64,000 nucleotides of DNA, from assembly GCF_001570525.1 (NCBI RefSeq), contig NZ_BBXC01000025.1, positions 37,894 through 101,893 of the forward strand, read 5' to 3'. A program made the translations under genes and the position numbers. The stretch comes from Herbidospora sakaeratensis. GTDB lineage: Bacteria > Actinomycetota > Actinomycetes > Streptosporangiales > Streptosporangiaceae. Shown piece after piece: positions 54,917-63,749 of the stretch. The notes beneath the pieces were generated by a model. It was not told the origin of the DNA. It saw only the letters and a program-made list of their open reading frames with translations, and did no database searches. Within the stretch, counting starts at the first letter, position 1. Every line of letters begins with the position of its first letter.

Positions 54917-55771
54917 GTGAGGCTGCTTCGAGTAGGTGGAAAAGGCGCGGAACGCCCGGCCGTGCTCACAGACGACGAGCGGCTGCTCGACCTGGGCGAA
55001 TTCCTCAACGGAGCCGATTTCACCCCGGACTTCTTCGCCTCGGGCGGCCTCGACCGGGTCCGTGCGGCACTGGCCGGCGACCCCCTTCCGGAGCTCGACC
55101 AGGACGGTCTGCGTATCGGTCCGCCCATCGCGCGGCCCGGAAAGATCGTATGCATTGGACTGAACTACCGCGACCACGCGGAGGAGTCCGGTGCCGCCGT
55201 TCCGACCGAGCCGGTGGTCTTCATGAAGGCCCCCAACACAGTCGTCGGACCTTTCGACGAGGTCCTGGTGCCCCGCGCCAGCGTGAAGACCGACTGGGAA
55301 GTCGAACTCGCCATCGTGATCGGCGCGACCTGCCGCTACCTCGCCTCGCACGAGGAGGCGCTGGCGGCCGTCGCCGGCTACACGGTCTCCAACGACGTGT
55401 CGGAGCGGGAGTTCCAGCTGGAGCGCGGCGGTCAGTGGGACAAGGGCAAGTCCTGCGAGACCTTCCAGCCGCTCGGGCCGTGGCTCGTCACCGCCGACGA
55501 GGTCGCCGACCCCCAGGCGCTCGGGCTGCGCCTCTGGGTGAACGGCGACCTGAAGCAGAACGGCGACACCAAGAACATGATCTTCGGCGTGGCCGAGATC
55601 GTGCGTTACCTCAGCCAGTTCATGGTCCTCGAACCCGGGGACGTGATCAACACCGGCACACCCGCCGGGGTCGCCCTGAGCGGCCTGCATCCCTACCTGA
55701 AGGAAGGCGACGTCATGGAGCTCGAGATCGACGGTCTCGGCCGGCAGCGGCAGACGGTGGGTCAGGCGTGA
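54917..55771 (+). CDS. FAH-family 2,4-diketo-3-deoxy-L-fuconate hydrolase
   Basis: 284 residues from GTG 54917 (GGGGGAG upstream). Fumarylacetoacetate-hydrolase fold: [16 protein letters not shown], metal ligands in [50 protein letters not shown]. In this operon it should cleave 2,4-diketo-3-deoxy-L-fuconate to pyruvate and lactate, the last step. The specific substrate is inferred from neighbours. First gene of the operon. Confidence 0.88.
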   Translation: MRLLRVGGKGAERPAVLTDDERLLDLGEFLNGADFTPDFFASGGLDRVRAALAGDPLPELDQDGLRIGPPIARPGKIVCIGLNYRDHAEESGAAVPTEPVVFMKAPNTVVGPFDEVLVPRASVKTDWEVELAIVIGATCRYLASHEEALAAVAGYTVSNDVSEREFQLERGGQWDKGKSCETFQPLGPWLVTADEVADPQALGLRLWVNGDLKQNGDTKNMIFGVAEIVRYLSQFMVLEPGDVINTGTPAGVALSGLHPYLKEGDVMELEIDGLGRQRQTVGQA

Positions 55772-57069
55772 CCACGGCCCGTCCGATCCACCCGCCCATC
55801 CAGTCGTTCCAGACCTTCGACATCCGGTTCCCGACGTCGCTGGAGCTCGACGGCTCCGACGCGATGAACCCCGACCCCGACTACTCGGCCGCCTACGTCG
55901 TGCTCTCCGACGGCGAGTGCGAGGGCCACGGCTTCGCGTTCACGATCGGCCGGGGCAACGACATCCAGACCGCCGCGATCCGCGCGCTGGAGCCCTACGT
56001 GCTCGGCCGCGACGTCAGCGACCTCGGCGCCCTCTACAAGGAGATGGTGTACGACAGCCAGCTCCGCTGGCTGGGCCCCGAGAAGGGCGTCATGCACATG
56101 GCGATCAGCGCGGTCGTCAACGCCCTGTGGGACCTGAAGGCCAAGCGCGAGGGCAAGCCCCTGTGGCGGCTGCTGGCCGAGATGTCGCCCGAGGAGATCG
56201 TCGGCCTGGTCGACTTCCGCTACATCGGCGACGAGCTCACCCCCGACGAGGCGCTGGAGATCCTGCGCCGCGCCGAGCCCGGCCGCGCCGAGCGCATCGA
56301 GAAGCTGCTGGAGACCGGCTACCCGGCGTACACGACCTCGCCCGGCTGGCTCGGCTACGACGACGAGAAGCTGCGCCGCCTCTGCAAGGAGGCCCTCGAC
56401 GACGGCTTCAAGCAGATCAAGCTGAAGGTCGGCGCCGACCTGGAAGACGACGTGCGCCGCATGCGCATCGCCCGCGAGGTCTGCGGCGAGGGCTTCCCGA
56501 TCGCCATCGACGCCAACCAGCGCTGGGACGTCGGCGCGGCGATCCACTGGATCAAGGAGCTCAGCCCCTACTCGCCCCACTGGGTCGAGGAGCCGACCAG
56601 CCCCGACGACGTGCTCGGCCACGCCACCATCGCGCGCGCCATCGCGCCGATCCCGGTGGCCACCGGCGAGCACGTCCAGAACCGGGTGATCTTCAAGCAG
56701 CTGCTGCAGAAGCGCGCGCTCTCCTACCTCCAGCTGGACGCCGCCCGCGTCGCGGGTGTGAACGAGAACATCGCGATCCTGCTGCTGGCCGCCAAGTTCG
56801 GCGTGCCGGTCTGCCCGCACGCCGGCGGCGTCGGCCTGTGCGAACTGGTGCAGCACCTGTCGATGTTCGACTATGTGTCGGTGACCGGAACCATGGAGAA
56901 CCGCGTCATCGAGTACGTCGACCATCTGCACGAGCACTTCACCGACCCGGTCGTCGTGGAGAACGGCGTCTACCGGGCCCCGACCGCGCCCGGGTTCAGC
57001 GCCGAGATGCGGCCCGAGTCGATCGCGGCCCACCTGTTCCCCGACGGGCCGGTCTGGAGGGACGCATGA
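55768..57069 (+). CDS. L-fuconate dehydratase
   Basis: 433 residues, GTG 55768 overlapping the hydrolase stop (GTGA). An enolase-superfamily enzyme very close to known L-fuconate dehydratases: [17 protein letters not shown] near the N-terminus, [13 protein letters not shown], catalytic Lys pair in IKLKVG, metal ligands [14 protein letters not shown] and TGEHVQN, and PHAGGVGL. Converts L-fuconate to 2-keto-3-deoxy-L-fuconate. This match anchors the assignment of the whole operon to L-fucose. Confidence 0.95.
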   Translation: MTTARPIHPPIQSFQTFDIRFPTSLELDGSDAMNPDPDYSAAYVVLSDGECEGHGFAFTIGRGNDIQTAAIRALEPYVLGRDVSDLGALYKEMVYDSQLRWLGPEKGVMHMAISAVVNALWDLKAKREGKPLWRLLAEMSPEEIVGLVDFRYIGDELTPDEALEILRRAEPGRAERIEKLLETGYPAYTTSPGWLGYDDEKLRRLCKEALDDGFKQIKLKVGADLEDDVRRMRIAREVCGEGFPIAIDANQRWDVGAAIHWIKELSPYSPHWVEEPTSPDDVLGHATIARAIAPIPVATGEHVQNRVIFKQLLQKRALSYLQLDAARVAGVNENIAILLLAAKFGVPVCPHAGGVGLCELVQHLSMFDYVSVTGTMENRVIEYVDHLHEHFTDPVVVENGVYRAPTAPGFSAEMRPESIAAHLFPDGPVWRDA

Positions 57070-57812
57070 GCGAGTTCGCGGGCCTCAGGGCCCTGGTGAC
57101 CGGCGGCGGCCAGGGCATCGGCCTGGCCATCGCCACGCTGCTGACCGAGCGCGGCGCCCGCGTGGCCTGCCTCGACCTCAACCCGCCCGGCGACCCGTTC
57201 GTGGGCGTCAAGGCCGACGTGTCCGACGACGCCTCGGTGCGCGCGGCCGTCGCGTCCGCCGCCGAGCAGCTCGGCGGGCTCGACATCGTCGTCAACAACG
57301 CCGGGATCGGCGCGGCCGGCACGGTCGCCGACAACGACGACGCCGAATGGTTGCGGGTGTACGACGTCAACGTCGTCGGCATGGTCCGGGTCACCCGGGC
57401 CGCCCTGCCCCACCTGCGCGAGTCGGGCCACGCCGCGATCGTCAACACCTGCTCGATCGCGGCCACGGCCGGGTTGCCCCAGCGGGCGCTCTACAGCGCG
57501 ACGAAGGGCGCCGTCTACTCGCTGACGCTGGCGATGGCGGCCGACCACGTACAGGACGGGATCAGGGTCAACTGCGTCAACCCGGGCACCGCCGACACCC
57601 CGTGGGTCGGCCGGCTGCTCGACGCCGCCGCCGACCCGGCCGCCGAGCGGGCCGCGCTGAACGCCCGCCAGCCGATGGGCCGCCTGGTCTCCGCCGAGGA
57701 GGTCGCCCACGCGGTGGCCTACCTGGCCAGCCCGCTCGCCTCCGCCACCACCGGCACCTCGCTGGCGGTCGACGGCGGCATGCAGGGCCTGCGCCTGCGG
57801 CCGAGGAGCTGA
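57066..57812 (+). CDS. SDR, probable 2-keto-3-deoxy-L-fuconate dehydrogenase
   Basis: 248 residues, ATG 57066 overlapping the previous stop by 4 bases. Classical [25 protein letters not shown], catalytic [18 protein letters not shown]. By pathway logic it oxidises 2-keto-3-deoxy-L-fuconate to the 2,4-diketo compound with NAD; L-fucose oxidation is an alternative but is better assigned to the aldo/keto reductase part downstream. Confidence 0.88.
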   Translation: MSEFAGLRALVTGGGQGIGLAIATLLTERGARVACLDLNPPGDPFVGVKADVSDDASVRAAVASAAEQLGGLDIVVNNAGIGAAGTVADNDDAEWLRVYDVNVVGMVRVTRAALPHLRESGHAAIVNTCSIAATAGLPQRALYSATKGAVYSLTLAMAADHVQDGIRVNCVNPGTADTPWVGRLLDAAADPAAERAALNARQPMGRLVSAEEVAHAVAYLASPLASATTGTSLAVDGGMQGLRLRPRS

Positions 57813-57815
57813 CAC

Positions 57816-59072
57816 ATGCAGCGCATCGCCCTGCGCACCCGGCTCAAGCCCGGCAGCGAGGCCGCCTACGACGCCGAGCACGCGCGGCTGCTGCCCGGCC
57901 TCGACCGGGCGATGCGCGAGGCCGGCGCCCGCGTGTGGCGGATCTGGCGCGACGGCCTCGACCTGTTCCACTACGTCGAGGTCGTCGACTACGCCGGCTT
58001 CCAGGCGCGGCTGGCCGGCGACCCGATCAACCAAGCCTGGCAGAAACAGATGAACCGCCACCTCGACGGCGACTTCGACCCGTCCGCCGGGCCTCTGCAC
58101 AAAGTGTGGGAGATGTCGGGGGCTGTACGTCCGAGGGCTCCGTTCTCTACGGTTTTCGGCGTGACGACGACCTACGGCTTCGGTGCCGCCCCGATAGGCA
58201 ACCTCTTCACCGCCCTCACCGACGACGACGCGTCGGCGACGATCGAGGCGGCGTGGGACGCGGGGATCCGCTACTTCGACACCGCGCCCCACTACGGGCT
58301 CGGCCTGTCGGAGCGCCGGCTCGGGAAGGTGCTGGCGGGCAAGCCGCGCGGCGAGTTCGTGCTCTCCACGAAGGTCGGCCGGCTGCTCGTGCCGGCCGAC
58401 GGCGTGGGCAAGGACGACGACGGCTTCGACGTGCCGAAGACCCACACCCGGGTCTGGGACTTCTCCCGCGACGGCGTGCTGCGCTCGCTGGAGGAGTCGC
58501 TCGAACGGCTCGGCCTCGACTCCATCGACGTCGCCCTCATCCACGACCCCGACCACCACTGGGCGCAAGCCGTCGGGGAGGCGTTCCCCGCCCTGGCGGA
58601 GCTCCGCGACCAGGGTGTCGTGAAGGCCGTCGGCGTCGGCATGAACCAGTGGCCGATGCTGGCCGACTTCGTCCGCGAGACCGACATCGACACTGTCCTG
58701 CTGGCCGGCCGCCACACGCTGCTCGACCAGTCGGCCGCCGCCGAACTGCTTCCGCTGTGCGTCCGGCGCGGCGTGTCGGTGGTCGCCGGAGGCGTCTTCA
58801 ACAGCGGCCTGCTGGCCCGCCACGACCTCGTCGGGGGCACGTTCAACTACGCGCCCGCCCCCGACGACGTGCTCGCCCGCGCCCGGGAGATCGCCGACCT
58901 GTGCGAGAAGCACGGCGTGACCCTGCCGCAGGCCGCCATGGCGTTCCCGCTGCGTCACCCGGCGGTGACGACGGTCGTCATGGGCATGAGATCCGTGCAG
59001 GAGGTTCGGGGGAACATGGAACTGGCCGCCCGGCCCGTTCCCGAGGCTCTGTGGGAGGAGCTGGGGTTCTGA
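57816..59072 (+). CDS. L-rhamnose/L-fucose mutarotase fused to aldo/keto reductase (L-fucose dehydrogenase)
   Basis: 418 residues. Residues 1-105 are a RhaM-type mutarotase (MQRIALRTRLKPGSEAAYDA, HYVEVVDY, QAWQKQMNRHL). After a linker of about 20 residues, 116-418 are an AKR (GIRYFDTAPHYGLGLSERRLG, catalytic Asp/Tyr; Lys in LSTKVG; IDVALIHDPDHH) resembling L-fucose/D-threo-aldose dehydrogenase. No stop separates them. An in-frame GTG at 58161, preceded by TACGGT, could also give the reductase alone. Together they would interconvert anomers and oxidise L-fucose to the lactone. Confidence 0.88.
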   Translation: MQRIALRTRLKPGSEAAYDAEHARLLPGLDRAMREAGARVWRIWRDGLDLFHYVEVVDYAGFQARLAGDPINQAWQKQMNRHLDGDFDPSAGPLHKVWEMSGAVRPRAPFSTVFGVTTTYGFGAAPIGNLFTALTDDDASATIEAAWDAGIRYFDTAPHYGLGLSERRLGKVLAGKPRGEFVLSTKVGRLLVPADGVGKDDDGFDVPKTHTRVWDFSRDGVLRSLEESLERLGLDSIDVALIHDPDHHWAQAVGEAFPALAELRDQGVVKAVGVGMNQWPMLADFVRETDIDTVLLAGRHTLLDQSAAAELLPLCVRRGVSVVAGGVFNSGLLARHDLVGGTFNYAPAPDDVLARAREIADLCEKHGVTLPQAAMAFPLRHPAVTTVVMGMRSVQEVRGNMELAARPVPEALWEELGF

Positions 59073-59074
59073 CC

Positions 59075-59908
59075 ATGATCGACGCGCATCACCACCTTTG
59101 GGACCCGTCCCGCCGCGACTACCCGTGGATGTCCGGCGCGGCGCTCGCGCCGATCAGGCGCCCCTTCGGCCTGCCCGAACTGCGGGCCACCGGCGCCACC
59201 GGCACCGTGCTCGTGCAGACCGTCTCCTCGGTCGAGGAGACCCGCGAGTTCCTGCGGACGGCGCTGGAGTCCGACGGACTCATCAAGGGCGTCGTGGGCT
59301 GGGTCGACCTGACCGCCCCCGACGTCGCCGACGTCCTGGCCGAACTGCGGGAGGGCCCGGGAGGCCACCTGCTGGTCGGCATCCGCCACCAGGTCCAGGA
59401 CGAACCCGACCCCGAGTGGCTGGCCCGCCCCGACGTCGTGCGCGGCCTGCGCGCGGTCGCGTCGGCCGGGCTGGCGTACGACCTGCTGGTGCTCGTCCAC
59501 CAGCTCAAGACGGCCCGCCAGGTCGTGGCCGACCTGCCCGACGCCCGGTTCGTGCTCGACCACGCCGCCAAACCGCCCGTCGCCAGCGGGCTGATGGAAC
59601 CGTGGGCGACCGAGATCGAGGGCCTGGCCGAACTCGACAACGTGACGTGCAAGATCTCCGGCCTGGTGACCGAAGCCAGCTGGACCGACTGGACCCCCGG
59701 TCAGCTCCAGCCCTACGTGGAGCACGTGCTGGAATATTTCGGCGCGGAAAGGGTCATGTTCGGCTCAGACTGGCCCGTCTGCCTCCTTGCCGCGACGTAT
59801 GGCGAGGTAGTGGAGACAACTAAGGATTTCACCAGTGGGCTGAGCGGAGACGAACAGTCGTACATCTACGAGTCGACGGCACAGAAGGTGTACCGCCTGA
59901 AGCCATAA
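59075..59908 (+). CDS. L-fuconolactonase (amidohydrolase family)
   Basis: 277 residues. Amidohydrolase-2 fold: MIDAHHHLWDPSRRDYPWM (HxH metal motif), GIRHQVQDEPDPEWL, VLDHAAKPPV, VMFGSDWPVCLL (catalytic Asp). These segments are typical of COG3618 lactonases acting on L-fucono- and L-rhamnono-lactone. Starts two bases after the fusion gene stop. Last gene of the fucose operon. Confidence 0.92.
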   Translation: MIDAHHHLWDPSRRDYPWMSGAALAPIRRPFGLPELRATGATGTVLVQTVSSVEETREFLRTALESDGLIKGVVGWVDLTAPDVADVLAELREGPGGHLLVGIRHQVQDEPDPEWLARPDVVRGLRAVASAGLAYDLLVLVHQLKTARQVVADLPDARFVLDHAAKPPVASGLMEPWATEIEGLAELDNVTCKISGLVTEASWTDWTPGQLQPYVEHVLEYFGAERVMFGSDWPVCLLAATYGEVVETTKDFTSGLSGDEQSYIYESTAQKVYRLKP

Positions 59909-60002
59909 GCGGTTATCCACAGAACGGCGTTCAAGGACGCGCGCTCAGCGTTACCCCCCGGACTCTTGGGTCGCCCTGTCTTTCCCGACCCAGGAGTTCC
60001 GG

Positions 60003-61232
60003 ATGCTCACAACGCTCCTCACCGCCATCCTCTGCACCCCCCACCCGGGCGCGGAGCCGCTGCCGTGCCCGGCACCGGCCTCCTTCCGGTACGTCAACCT
60101 GGACGAACCTGACGAGCTGGACGAACTGATCGACCTGGCCGAACTGGCCGAACGCTGGGGCCACACGTGGCCGCCGCCGGAGTGGGACGGCTTCGACCCG
60201 TGGGCCGCCGATGGGCCGTGGGCCGAAGCCTGGGACGACTTCGCCTTCGCCGAGCCCTTCGCCGAGCCCGGTGAGACCGTCGGGGGCGTCTTCGGCCCGT
60301 CCGACCGAGGCCCTCGCCCCTCGACGTGGGGAGGGCGCCCGCTGCAGGACGGCTGGCCCATCCTCGACGGTCGTACCTGGCCGGGTCAGGAGCGCGGGTC
60401 AGCCGCAGACGGGGGTGTGCGCCCGCTCCAAGACGGCGGGGCGCTGGTGGACGGAGGCGCGCGTCCGCCCCAGAACGGCGGCGCTCTTGTGGACGGGGGT
60501 GCGCGCCCGCGTCAGGCTGGCGGCGCCCTCGTGGACGGGGGTGCGCGACCGGGTCAGGATCGTGGGGCCGTCCTCGACGGGGTCGCGCGTCCGGGGCAGG
60601 ACGGCGTGGTCACTCTCGACCCGGAGGTGCGTTCTCCGCAGGAGGAAACCAGCTCGCAGCCCGAGGGCGGGAAACCGAGGTCTGACGATCGCGGTCCCCG
60701 GAGCAAGTCGGAGGAGCCTCCCGGCGTCGACGTCGAGCCCCGAAAGAAGCGGGATGACCGCGAGCCGCGCAAGGACGGTGAGAACACCACCCCCCGCGAC
60801 GCCACCCCCGGAGCGATCGCGTTGCGGGCCGCGACCAAGTGGCTCGGCATTCCCTACGTGTGGGGCGGCGGCAACGCCAACGGGCCGAGCCGGGGCGTCG
60901 GCAAGGGGGCGGGCCGGGTCGGCTTCGACTGTTCGGGTCTGACCCTCGCGGCCTGGGCCAAGGCCGGCGTGACCCTGGGGCATTACACGGGCACCCAGAT
61001 CAAACAGGGCAAATCCGTGCAGACCAAGGACCTGCTCCCCGGCGACCTGCTGTTCTTCGGCGCGACGAAGACCGACCCGTCCCACGTCGGCCTCTACGCG
61101 GGGGATGGCGACATGATCCACGCTCCCAAGACGGGAGACGTCGTCAAACGCGTCGAGGTCCTGGCAGCCCCGGTCTGGATGAAACGCTTCCAGGGCGCGG
61201 TCCGCCCCCAACGGCCGTCGTCGAAGGTGTGA
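60003..61232 (+). CDS. NlpC/P60-family cell-wall peptidase with repeat region
   Basis: 409 residues from ATG 60003, AGGAG upstream. Weak N-terminal signal (MLTTLLTAILCTP), an acidic, Trp-rich segment, then about five 14-residue Gly/Ala/Arg/Pro repeats (GARPPQNGGALVDG type, about 137-205), a charged Lys/Arg/Glu linker and a C-terminal NlpC/P60 domain: YVWGGGNANGPSRG, catalytic Cys in FDCSGLTLAAW, His in DPSHVGLYAGDGDMIH. Probably cleaves peptidoglycan peptides outside the membrane. A hairpin TGGGTCG/CGACCCA precedes its ribosome site. Confidence 0.86.
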   Translation: MLTTLLTAILCTPHPGAEPLPCPAPASFRYVNLDEPDELDELIDLAELAERWGHTWPPPEWDGFDPWAADGPWAEAWDDFAFAEPFAEPGETVGGVFGPSDRGPRPSTWGGRPLQDGWPILDGRTWPGQERGSAADGGVRPLQDGGALVDGGARPPQNGGALVDGGARPRQAGGALVDGGARPGQDRGAVLDGVARPGQDGVVTLDPEVRSPQEETSSQPEGGKPRSDDRGPRSKSEEPPGVDVEPRKKRDDREPRKDGENTTPRDATPGAIALRAATKWLGIPYVWGGGNANGPSRGVGKGAGRVGFDCSGLTLAAWAKAGVTLGHYTGTQIKQGKSVQTKDLLPGDLLFFGATKTDPSHVGLYAGDGDMIHAPKTGDVVKRVEVLAAPVWMKRFQGAVRPQRPSSKV

Positions 61233-61562
61233 GGCCCGGCGTCGGGCTGTCGTGGAGTCTCCGATCACGGGCAGATGCCCGGCACGACAGGCCCTGCCGG
61301 GTGGCTGCTCTCGCTGGCCCGATCCTGTGGCGGGCGCGGCATATGACGTGAGTCTGCGGACATCGCGCGCATCGGGTGGCTCCACGCTTTGCCTGAATAC
61401 GAGAACGGTGGTGTGCAAACCGAGGGCGCGTAGGAGGGGACGGCTGCGCACGAGAAATGAGCGCCCTCGGCTGGCCGGAGGGCGCACAGCCTTCGAGGGC
61501 AGGCCCAAGCGTGCACGAGAGCGCTATCTCTCTCAAGAGATGGGGCGCGACACGGAAGAGCG

Positions 61563-61884
61563 TGCAAGACGAAAGGGCGCCCGCTCATAGGGCTGTGCGC
61601 GACGGAAGCGTGCCCGTTCGTGAGGGGTTGCGTGATTTGGCGACCGCGTTCAAGTGGAAGCGCGTCCGGTTCGTGAGAGGTGTGCGATCTGGGGTGTGTG
61701 AGACGGAAACGTGCCCGTTCGCGAGGGGCGGGCGCGCCCCGGGGTGTGCAAAACGGAAGCGCGCCCGTGTGTAAGGGCTGGGCGCGACCTGACGAGGGCG
61801 TGCCAGGCGAAAGCGCACCTGTTCGCAAGAGACGGGGCGTACAAGGCGGAAGCGCGCCCGTTTCAAGAGGGCGGGCGCGCTTCG
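61563..61884. repeat. Degenerate hairpin repeat array
   Basis: Six or seven diverged copies of a unit of about 50 bases centred on GGAAGCGCGCCCGTTCG followed by RAGRGGYGGGCGCG, at about 61563, 61603, 61654, 61702, 61753, 61805 and 61845. Each can fold as CGCGCCCG/CGGGCGCG. The 668-base gap 61233-61900 holds no convincing gene; reading frames in it are Arg-rich products of the repeat. Confidence 0.7.
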
Positions 61885-61900
61885 TGGGACTCGCTGAACG

Positions 61901-62581
61901 TCAGAGTGCCTGACGCAGCCACGACTCCACGTCGGCGATGTGGACCGTCGCCCACGAGTGGGCCACCTCGGGCTGGCGGGCCGCTATCGCGCCGTAGATG
62001 GCGTAGTGCTGGTCGAGGGTCTTGCTCGGGGCGTTCGACTGGGTCAGGCCGCGCCAGATGCGGGCCCGGGTCGTCGGGCCCGACAGGCTCTCGATCAGGG
62101 AGCAGAGGACCGCGTTGCCGGAGCCCTCGGCGATGCGCTGGTGGAACTCGAGGTCGTTGGCGACCAGCTGTTCGACCGTGGGGTTCTCGGGGAGGGAGTC
62201 GAGGATCTTGCGGAGTTCCTCGATGCCGGCGTCGGTCATGTTGACGGCGGCCTTGGAGGTGGCGGCGGGTTCGAGGATGCGGCGGACCTCGAAGAACTGA
62301 AGCACGGTGTCGTCGCGGTGGAAGTCGACCACGAACGAGAGGGCGTCGAGGAGCAGGCGGGGTTCGAGGCTGGTGACGTAGGTGCCGTCGCCCTGGCGCA
62401 CGTCGAGGACGTTGATCAGCGCGAGCGCGCGCACCGCCTCACGCAGGGAGTTCCGGGAGAGTCCGAGCCGTTCGGCGAGGTCGGCCTCTTTGGGGAGCCG
62501 GGCTCCCGGCGCCAGCTCTCCGTTGAGGATCATGTCTTTGATCCGGTCTATCGCCGTATCGGTTACCGCCACGCCTCGCAC
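61901..62581 (-). CDS. FCD-type GntR regulator, probable L-fucose repressor
   Basis: 226 residues from GTG 62581; an internal GTG three codons later is possible. N-terminal GntR winged helix (IKDMILNGELAPGARLPKEA, LAERLGLSRNSLREAVRALA) and an all-helical FCD effector domain (FEVRRILEPAATSKAAVN, LEFHQRIAEGSGN). The palindrome 62590-62604 just upstream recurs before the fucose operon at 54836 and 54894, so it probably autoregulates and represses the fucose operon until a pathway acid binds. Confidence 0.92.
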   Translation of the reverse strand: MRGVAVTDTAIDRIKDMILNGELAPGARLPKEADLAERLGLSRNSLREAVRALALINVLDVRQGDGTYVTSLEPRLLLDALSFVVDFHRDDTVLQFFEVRRILEPAATSKAAVNMTDAGIEELRKILDSLPENPTVEQLVANDLEFHQRIAEGSGNAVLCSLIESLSGPTTRARIWRGLTQSNAPSKTLDQHYAIYGAIAARQPEVAHSWATVHIADVESWLRQAL

Positions 62582-62589
62582 CCACCCTC

Positions 62590-62604
62590 AGACATCCGAT
62601 GTCT
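62590..62604. promoter_or_regulatory. GntR autoregulatory operator
   Basis: AGACATCCGATGTCT, a perfect 7-1-7 palindrome 9 bases upstream of the GntR start and touching the stop of the MBL gene. Core ACATCSGATGT shared with 54836-54904. Confidence 0.8.
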
Positions 62605-63634
62605 AGGAGTGTACGACGAACGTGACCGGATCACCTCCCGTGCGCCTGACCAATCCCCGCACCTCCAGTGTCCGCAGGTGCGCCGCGGCCTCCCCGGCGG
62701 CCATCCCGCGCAACATCGGGGCCAGGTCCTCCCAGCGCCGGTTCCAGGTCATGAGCGACGCGGCGGTCCAGATCGTCAGCGGCCGGTCGGCCTCGACCAT
62801 CGAGGCCAGCAGCTTGGTCAGCTTGTCCTCGTGGTGATCGGCGATCTCTCCGGCGCGGGCGGCGACGTCGGCGAACGTCCACTCGTGGGCGGGGAGGGCC
62901 TCCAACGGGCCGAACATGGCGATCTTGTCGAGGGAGGCCAGGAACTCGCCGAGTGGGTCGATATCGGTGCGATCGTAGGGATACATCCCGATATGGGGAG
63001 TGATGCCCGGCAGCACGTGGTCACCGGTGAAGACCCGATCACCGTCTTCGAGATGGAGACAGATGTGCCCGGGGGAGTGCCCGGGGGTCCAGACGGTCCG
63101 CAACCGCCGCCCCGGCACGTCGACGAGCGCGCCGTCGGCCAGGTGGACGTCGGGGATCGCGGGGGGCGTGGGGGCGTCCATGATGGCGGCCGGCAGTTCC
63201 TCGGGCGAGGCGCCCGCCCGGCGCAGCATGTCGGTCTGCATCCGTGGACGATCCTCGGCGGCCGCCATGTCGTGGAACATGCGCACCATCTCGGCGTCGG
63301 CCTCGTGCATCGCGATCCACCCGCCGGACGCCTCCCTGACCTGCCCGGCGAGCCCGGCGTGGTCGGGGTGGTAGTGCGTCACGACGACCCCGCGCACGTC
63401 GGCGAGCGCGATGCCCGCCTGCCCGAGCCCGCTCTCGAGCGCCTGGAACGCCTCGGGGTGGTTCCACCCGGCGTCGATCAGGACCGGCCCGGTGGGCGAC
63501 TCGACGGCGTAGACGAGCGTGTACCCGAGCGGATTGCCCGGTATGGGCACCGGCACGCTCCACACCCCGTCACCGAGATCGGTGACCTTCTGGGCCGAGT
63601 AGGCACGCCGCGTCCGCACATCCCGCTCACTCAT
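62603..63634 (-). CDS. MBL-fold metallo-hydrolase (copy 2)
   Basis: A 343-residue homologue of the protein at 25521-26552. Shared features: VWSVPVPIPGNPLGYTLVYAVE, zinc motif HYHPDHAG, GHSPGHICLH, GDHVLPGITPHIG and the C-terminal winged-helix-like WTAASLMTWNRRWEDLAPML. ATG 63634. It precedes the GntR gene on the same strand; whether it belongs to fucose use or to lipid metabolism is open. Confidence 0.88.
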   Translation of the reverse strand: MSERDVRTRRAYSAQKVTDLGDGVWSVPVPIPGNPLGYTLVYAVESPTGPVLIDAGWNHPEAFQALESGLGQAGIALADVRGVVVTHYHPDHAGLAGQVREASGGWIAMHEADAEMVRMFHDMAAAEDRPRMQTDMLRRAGASPEELPAAIMDAPTPPAIPDVHLADGALVDVPGRRLRTVWTPGHSPGHICLHLEDGDRVFTGDHVLPGITPHIGMYPYDRTDIDPLGEFLASLDKIAMFGPLEALPAHEWTFADVAARAGEIADHHEDKLTKLLASMVEADRPLTIWTAASLMTWNRRWEDLAPMLRGMAAGEAAAHLRTLEVRGLVRRTGGDPVTFVVHS

Positions 63635-63749
63635 CCGGCCCCCATCAAGCGCTTGTTACCGTGACCATGGTCCCAAACCCAGACGACCACCACATTCCGC
63701 CCTCCCCTTTCACGCCATCGCCCCACGTCACCACGCCTCCGAGAGGGCG

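Noticed and set aside
61585..61866. 93-residue Arg-rich minus-strand frame within the repeat tract
   Set aside because: The frame follows the degenerate repeat, has no ribosome site, and alternates Arg/Pro/Thr as expected from translating GC-rich repeats.
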